DNA of 64,000 bases from Eopsaltria australis. Lineage: Eukaryota > Chordata > Aves > Passeriformes > Petroicidae. The stretch covers positions 1,240,001-1,304,000 of the forward strand of contig JAVTVJ010000373.1 in NCBI GenBank assembly GCA_034509425.1. The letters are read 5' to 3'. This document shows, one piece after another, positions 58,046 through 64,000 of this stretch. The notes below the pieces were generated by a model. The model was not told where the DNA came from. It searched no databases and saw only the letters and a list, made by a program, of their open reading frames with translations. The position numbers and the translations under genes were made by a program. Every line of letters begins with the position of its first letter. Position 1 is the stretch's first letter.

Positions 58046-59165
58046 GACTGCAGGGGGCATCCAATGACTCTGGGACCAACCCCTGCTCCCTTAGGAGCTG
58101 CAGGGAAGAAGTGCAGGCATTTGCTCAATGATCCCAACCCAGCATCCCAATCCAACACAGTTACTGCAGCAGCCACTGTTCAGGGGATGGCTCCTTTCTC
58201 CCTGCAAACCCTGAACCCCAGGAGGCAAAACCTTTTTCAGGAGCAGCTTGGCAGGATGTCTTTGCCTCTTCCTGACACTTTATTGCTGATAGCCACAAAG
58301 ACAAGTGTGTGCCACACAACCTTTCCTCTTCCCCTTGCAAATTGCCACGTGCACGAGGCCATGATCTTCCTTCATTTGTAGAAGTTCAAAGATAGTCAAG
58401 ACAAAGGCCATTTGCAGCTGCTGTGTAAATTCTGGGTGGGGAAAGGAGGGGGAAGCCCTAAGAGGATGGAGGGGGAGCCTTGAGGTCAGGAAAAAGGTAA
58501 CAGAGTAGCCAGATGCCCGATGGGGTCTTCCATGGAGTGACGCCAGACAGTTCTGCCCCTTCTCACCTTGTAGAAAAACTGCTCACCAAAGAACAGCAAG
58601 ACTTAGTTGTAGATTAACATGCATAGCCCAGGGCAAGTAAAACACGTGAGAACCTGGTTTGGGGGAAAAAAAGCACTTATTATGAGCATATTTATTAGCT
58701 GATTTATTTCAAGAGGATGATGAGACTAAAGGCTAGACACACATGTTGATTTTTGACTGCCAGACAAGACTGTCCACTTTTTTTCTCATTCAGACAGAGT
58801 CTACAATCTCACCTGGCCTCCCTGACCACAACCAGGTGAATGAGAGAGTCCACCTGGCCACAGAGCAGAGACTTGAAGAAGCCAGAAGGGTTTTGGGTAC
58901 GACCTGAGGCAGAGGGTGTCCTACTGAAGGTTTTATCAGGGCTCCATCCCTGTGATGTCCATGGGGCTGAGAGTGCTGGTCCCACACTGTGGGATCAGTC
59001 TGACTGGGGAGGGCAGTGGGAAATGTGAGCAATCTGTGATTATGGGATAAAACTGTAAACTAAAGGAAGAAACACCGCCTTAAAAAGTCAGAAAATGTGG
59101 GTTTGCAGCTTTACTCCATTTACAACCTGATCAGTGATTCCAAATAAACATCCAGCAGCAGAAGC
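58046..59165 (+). other. VILL: VILL 3' UTR (probable)
   Basis: Non-coding sequence from the stop to the first canonical AATAAA (59143-59148). Length about 1.1 kb. No repeat recognised. Confidence 0.6.
59143..59148 (+). terminator. VILL: VILL polyadenylation signal AATAAA
   Basis: First canonical signal after the VILL stop. CATCCAGCAGCAGAAGC and TGTCCTTGATC follow. The downstream element is weak. Confidence 0.55.
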
Positions 59166-61679
59166 AGCGCTCTAAGTGTCCTTGATCAGCATGGGGGGTA
59201 GGATGGCAGCAGATAAAAGCTGTGCAGGGCCACAGATCCTTCAAGCACCTGGTCATCAAAGGAATTTTGAATTTTTTTTAATAGAAAAGAACAAACTGGT
59301 GAGGTGGGGGCCCTTCTGTTTTCAAACTTCACGTAGCTTGGACCATTTGTCACCCCTTGCCCATGTACCCTGCTCCTGAAGCTTCCCAGTGCCAATGAGC
59401 AGCAGTACCTGGAGGTTCAGCAGCTGCCCTGACTGCCCAGCCCTGCTGCAGGGATGTGGCTGTGCAGCTGGGGAGCTCCAGGCTGCTGATTGAGAGGCAA
59501 AGAGCTCTCACTCAACACCCAGGACAACATCGTTGTGCTGAAGTGTCACCATCTGGCTGGGCTTCAGCAGGGACCTCCAGGTGATGGGGTCTTCTGGATA
59601 GAATTTTGTGTTTAAGAATTGGTAGTTAACTCAAATAAGCTCCAACCCCATTGTTATGTCCCTATTCCTGCCACCCTTCATCCCATTTCTGCTTGAGGGT
59701 CCAGCCCAAAACCCACTGAAACACCCCCAGTGCAGGGTAAGTTGAGCATCAGGCAGAGACACAAACCAGCTGAATTACCTGAGCGCTTGCTCCTGTTGTG
59801 TTCACATGAGATGCAATCAGTGCACATTACTCCCCTTTCAGCCTCTGTTGGCACTGCTGGAATCAGCAGTATTTGCCTTGCCCTGCTGAGGAGTGCTGAT
59901 GCCAGCTCCCAGATGAATGAATTGCACATGCTCCTCAGTAAGATGCAGGAATGCCACCTACCTGTGGGCCTAATGAGCTTCACACAATCAAATGAAGACC
60001 AGCCAAAATACAGTCAGATTTTAGAGATTAGGCCAGTTTGTTACAAATCTCTTTAATTCCTGTGGTCACCACGCTCACCAACACGAGTGGAGAGCTCCTG
60101 CCAGCACTCAGGAACCACCCTGGGATTTCACAGTCCATGGAGCCTTCTGATATTTGGGCTGATGGAGACTGCTGCTGCTCTCCTCTTCTCATGGGAGAGT
60201 TGCTTTTACTCCCTGCCTCTGATTTCTAAAGGGAAGATCCTCCCTTTCATGCCTTTTGCTGTGATGTTGGTGGCCATGTCCTGTTTCTGCTGCTTTTTAC
60301 CCCAGAGCTCTTCCCTCCAGTGAGGCTTCAGCACTTCCTAATCTGCTCAGAGATGGGGTCACTTGATGACAACATGGGCCATGTCCCTTCCTTTGAGGAG
60401 AGAGGAGACCTTGCAGCATTGTCATCATGCTCTGCCCATCCCATCTCCATCTCAGCTCCTTTCCCACCTGGCTAGAGTAGCTTTCCCCCAGTTGTTCTTA
60501 CCTGATAAGGGATGTTTTCTCTTCCCACGGATCTTGCCTACGTTTATTTCAGTGCAAAACAGGCAGAGGAAAACCTGGCCTCTCTGTGCAATCCATCCAA
60601 GCCCACCCTGACCCTGGCCTCCTGGTCCCCACTTCTCTAGTGCTGGCCAAAGCAGGCAGGTGAGGGCTTTAGCTCAACAATCCATCTGAAATCTAATCCT
60701 GCCACCCAAAAAATGCAAATAATGTGTTCACAGCCAACCCAGTGGGCTGATCTGACTTCCCAAAGGGACACAGTCACAGAATGGTTTGCATTGGGAGGGA
60801 CTTTAAAGAGCATCCAGTTCCAATCCCCTGCCACGGGCAGGGACACCTTCCACCAGACCAGGTTGCTCAGAGCCCCAGCCAAAGTGGGCTTGAACATTTC
60901 CAGTGATGGGACATCCACAGCTTCTCTGGGAAACCTCTTCCAGTGCCTCACTGCTCCCACACGGAAGAATTTCTTTCCAGCTTGCCCCACAAGAGCTGGT
61001 GCTGAGACAAGTGAGGGGGCAGGAGCACTTCTGGCCACTTTCCCCTATGCTTTTCATCCCATGGCTCTCAGAAAAAAAACACAGAGAGCACACTGGGAGC
61101 AGGGACCAAACTCAGGCTGTCCCTGGGTAGGAGTCACGGATGTTCCATCCTTGGCCTTCAAATGCGTCTCCAACAAGGTGCCCCATCCCAGAGGTGACCT
61201 GGGAGAGCACCTGTCACTGCAGGGCCCCCTGCTCTGCCTCACTGGCCACTCCTGAGCTCTTCCACCCCCTGGCTGTTAATGCAGTATCAGCATTTGAGGT
61301 GTGGGTTTAATTCACATTTAATCTGGCAATGGTTTACAACATCACACAGTATTGTAATGAAGAGGAAAAATCAGTGTGCCCAGCAATGTTTACTGCAGCA
61401 AAACAAACTCCAGGGAGGACTAAAAGAAATCCAGCTTTGCAGTAGGCCTAAGAATCACTAAATCCAGGCTATTTTGGATTCAAAAAATAAGCTGACTGGA
61501 GTATGTTTAAAAGGACATTTACATATTTGGTATCAGCCCCTCGTCTTCACCACCAGGGATTAGAACCCCCAGAAAGCCTGATAATTTAAGAAATTAAGCA
61601 GATCTCCAAATTCATGAATGCTGCATTCAATCAGGACAAAGAGGCAAATAGTGGCAAGCAACTGGACTCTTCCAGAATT
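59166..61679. other. Intergenic spacer between convergent VILL and PLCD1
   Basis: Holds one reversed CR1 end (60772-60985). The 180-codon plus-strand frame at 60713-61255 runs through it and is not a gene. Confidence 0.6.
60772..60985 (-). mobile_element. CR1 LINE 3' end, minus orientation
   Basis: CACAGAATGGTTTGCATTGG, AGCATCCAGTTCCAATCCCC, GGGCAGGGACACCTTCCACC, CTGGGAAACCTCTTCCAGTG and GAAGAATTTCTTTCCAGC are CR1 segments in reverse order. Confidence 0.9.
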
Positions 61680-62743
61680 TTTTTTTTAAACTTTTAATAG
61701 TCTAACATACTGTTAGTAACACAGTTGGCACTTCAAAATATATATTATTTCAACAATATTCCCTTAACTCTGTAGCTCTACTTGAAGACAAATCACTCGT
61801 TGCCATAAATACTGTGCTGTTTTCAAAACACTCTCGTGCTGGGTTACCTCTACAGTGCAACTGGGACCTGCTAGCACTTACAACATTGACTTCCTCTCTG
61901 TTAAAAAATGACATTTTTCTGTAAAAACACAAACAAAATTTTACTGTATTAAAAAAAAAAAGAAAAAGAAAAAGAAAAAAAAAGCCCTGCTGTCAGTCGA
62001 GTGTGTTTCCACTGTCTTTGGCAAAAGACCTTCTCTGAGGTCCCTTTGAGTGGGTTTCACTTTGGGTCAGAGGGAAATCTGCTGCTCGGCAGCTTCTTTC
62101 TCCTTCACAGGATGAGAGCCAGGCTTTGAATGCAAAGTGGCCTGGCTGAGAGCCAGGCACACAGGCAGAGTAGTGCTCATGTATTTTTTATTACAACACA
62201 AAAGGAAACTCGGGTTACGTAACACAGGGCTTTGTAGTGCAGCTTTCTTTTTTAATCTGTAACAGAAAGGAGGGGGAATCGTGTCCCCGTTCAGGACTTC
62301 ATATGGTGAAAGATGGCTGACACCTGCAGCTGCAAGGAGTCACCTGTGACCTGGCCACTGATGGCAGTGCTGAGGGAGGCTTTTCCTTGCACAGATGTTG
62401 GGTGCTTTGCCCAGATGCCTGACCGAGCCCAACCCAAGAGCTGTACTTCACTAAAAAAGGAGTCCCTATCCTCTGGCTAAAAGCAACAGTAAAAAAAATG
62501 GAAATAAAGTGAACTAAAACCACAGCTGGATTGGTCGAACAGGTAGGAAAGGATTAATCTCAACAGCAGCATTAGGATGTTTCCAGCATGCAGCAGGGAC
62601 AAGGCTGTTCCACACCAGGAGTCCTACGGAGCACCGAGTGCTGCTCCAGGGAAGGTGCTGGGGGCTGACCCTGGCACTGGCAGGGCTCTGAATTCATTCC
62701 AGGTCTGCAAGGAGGCTCACTGTGGCCTGGAGGATCCAGGCTG
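61680..62743 (-). other. PLCD1: PLCD1 3' UTR (3' limit uncertain)
   Basis: Sequence downstream of the PLCD1 stop on the minus strand. TTTATT at 62187-62192 (AATAAA on the minus strand) would give a UTR of about 0.57 kb. A distal TTTAAT at 61693 (ATTAAA) and AT-rich sequence suggest a longer form is possible. Confidence 0.5.
62187..62192 (-). terminator. PLCD1: PLCD1 polyadenylation signal AATAAA (minus strand)
   Basis: First canonical minus-strand AATAAA after the PLCD1 stop, about 0.55 kb downstream. Confidence 0.55.
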
Positions 62744-62835
62744 CTAATCACAGTCCTGGATGCTGATGTAGACAAAGAGGGTGGAGGAGGAGTACGGGTC
62801 TCCGTTCTTGGTCAGGAGATGGATGTGGCGATAAC
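62744..62835 (-). CDS. PLCD1: PLCD1 terminal coding exon
   Basis: Minus-strand acceptor GCTTCCAG, then [20 protein letters not shown] and VYISIQDCD, stop TAG (CTA at 62744-62746 on the plus strand). Confidence 0.94.
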
Positions 62836-63315
62836 CTGGAAGCAGAGACACAGATGGAAAATGGCCTTTAGTCCAGTTGGAAAAGTCTTTGCTGGTGCTT
62901 GCCAAGACCCTGCACAAACATCTCCTTGTCCCAGAGCATTTTGTTCCCAGTTTCCCACAGGATACAGATGCAGGTCCCAGAGGAACAGCTCTGAATGTGC
63001 CCAAGGCCTCTGGTGACAAGGGGGACCCTCCCCTAGAGACAGTGTTAACAGCTGCTCAAAAAATACATTCTGATCCGAGCTGTGATGGACCTGGACCACT
63101 TCTGCAGGACACTGGAGCTTCCCAAAGGGCTCAGTAGCTGTGAGGAGCAGGGAGCAGGGCCTTACCTTGCTTCAGACTCGTGAAGGGAAGGGTGTACTGC
63201 CCGATGAAGTCATTCTTGGTCGACATGTCAAAGTCTTCCACCACAAACCGGACCAGGGCGAGTGCAGGGATCTCTATGTCAAATGTAAACTCCTCATTCC
63301 AGTTTGGGTTAAAGC
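62744..63315 (-). CDS. PLCD1: PLCD1 (phospholipase C delta 1), last two coding exons, partial
   Basis: PLCD1 hydrolyses phosphatidylinositol 4,5-bisphosphate to inositol trisphosphate and diacylglycerol at the plasma membrane in a calcium-dependent way. Only the end of its C-terminal C2 domain is here, about 80 residues in exons 63166-63315 and 62744-62835. [35 protein letters not shown] and [13 protein letters not shown] match C2 of the delta family. The Asp residues of VEDFD and the Asn of FNPNW correspond to calcium-binding loops. The protein ends YISIQDCD, two residues past the KISIQD end I recall for mammalian PLCD1. The tail-to-tail position with VILL matches human 3p22 and favours PLCD1 over PLCD3 or PLCD4. 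The catalytic X and Y boxes, EF hands and PH domain lie beyond the window. Confidence 0.93.
62836..63165 (-). other. PLCD1: PLCD1 last intron
   Basis: 330 bp with GTAAGG donor and CTTCCAG acceptor on the minus strand. Nothing else seen. Confidence 0.9.
63166..63315 (-). CDS. PLCD1: PLCD1 penultimate coding exon (C2 domain)
   Basis: 150 bp: 2 bases, 49 codons, 1 base. Begins [20 protein letters not shown] and ends [15 protein letters not shown] with a split Gly. Acceptor GTGCTCCCCAG, donor GTAAGG on the minus strand. Confidence 0.94.
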
Positions 63316-64000
63316 CTGGGGAGCACAAAGATGGAGGTCAGAGATGTTGGCAGGAAGAATGGGGGTCTGAGGTGTTTGCAAATGGATGGACACTCTTCCT
63401 GACTATCAACCTAATGTGACTCAGACCAAGGCTCTGAGGAGGTGCCAAGAGCTTTTTTCCCAGCTTTGACAGTGTGATTTGCCACCTGGAATTAATAAAT
63501 CCTTCAGTTTGGGCTGTTCACTGCAGACCTTGGTCCTAGAAAGGAGTGAGAAGAAGAGAGGGGGAGCTCAGCTCTGCTCCACAGGCTCTTGCTGGCTGGT
63601 ACCTGCCTGCACCTTTGGTTTGACCAGGTGCAAACTTTTACAGCCCTAAACCAGGGGAGGGAAGAGAGGAAAGCTGTGCTTTTGAGTTGAGACAGCCTTC
63701 CGGGGCCTCAACACCTTGAGATATACTCATCTGATCACCACTCTGTGCCCCAGTTTCCCTGTCTGCAAGAAAAGTTAATGAGGAGTGTCTGATTACAAAA
63801 AGCATCACCAAGTCTGGAAAAGGGCCATGTGGTCCAGAATCACAAAGCAAACAGAACTGAGACCAACACACAGGAAATGTAGAGGCAGCTCAGTGCTCTC
63901 TGCAGGCCATGGCAGGTGCAGTGTCAATAAACCACTCCCCAGAAGCAAACAGGAGAGGACATCCTGTGTGAAACCCTGCTGCCTGTGCAGAGCAGAGAGC
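63316..64000 (-). other. PLCD1: PLCD1 intron (partial)
   Basis: No further PLCD1 exon recognised before the window end, so this intron is at least 685 bp. No repeat identified. Confidence 0.75.

Noticed and set aside
60713..61255. 180-codon plus-strand open frame
   Set aside because: It runs through a reversed CR1 tail (60772-60985), so the frame is transposon-derived and non-coding.

Overview
The window is vertebrate nuclear DNA with spliced genes, almost certainly from a bird and probably a songbird. The evidence is the many CR1 LINE 3' ends (tails resembling ATTCTGTGATTCTG), including a type I associate with passerine genomes, together with short introns and GC-rich exons. The species call is inference.

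Three protein genes can be reconstructed exon by exon, in the order CTDSPL (+), VILL (+), PLCD1 (-). This matches the human 3p22 gene order. Bases 1-2816 hold the last two coding exons of CTDSPL, a nuclear HAD-family phosphatase acting on the RNA polymerase II C-terminal domain. A long AT-rich 3' UTR follows, with several AATAAA signals up to about 7.7 kb. Roughly 8-36.9 kb is intergenic. It contains CR1 fragments on both strands, a compound pentanucleotide microsatellite at 16.25-16.41 kb, small tandem repeats and two stretches that look regulatory (25.7-27.3 kb and 34.87-35.11 kb). I found no convincing coding exon there.

Bases 36946-58045 hold the complete coding region of VILL (villin-like) in 19 coding exons with GT-AG junctions. 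The concept protein is about 865 residues: six gelsolin-type repeats, a Ser/Asn-rich linker and a C-terminal headpiece. Every exon keeps frame except coding exon 2, where a run of six T lacks one base compared with the frame demanded by the conserved segment. This is either a base-calling error or a real disruption. The VILL 3' UTR probably ends near 59.16 kb. PLCD1 follows tail to tail on the minus strand. Only its last two coding exons (the end of the C2 domain) and its 3' UTR lie in the window.

The genes do not form an operon or a shared pathway. CTDSPL is a transcription-linked phosphatase, VILL an actin-binding protein, and PLCD1 a phosphoinositide phospholipase. Villin-family proteins and PLC-delta both respond to PIP2 and calcium, but their adjacency is best explained as an old syntenic block. 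A paralogous block carries CTDSP1, VIL1 and PLCD4. I see no new biological system. The observations most worth following are the VILL frame break, the candidate microexon, the Ser/Asn linker, the headpiece residues and the two candidate regulatory blocks.
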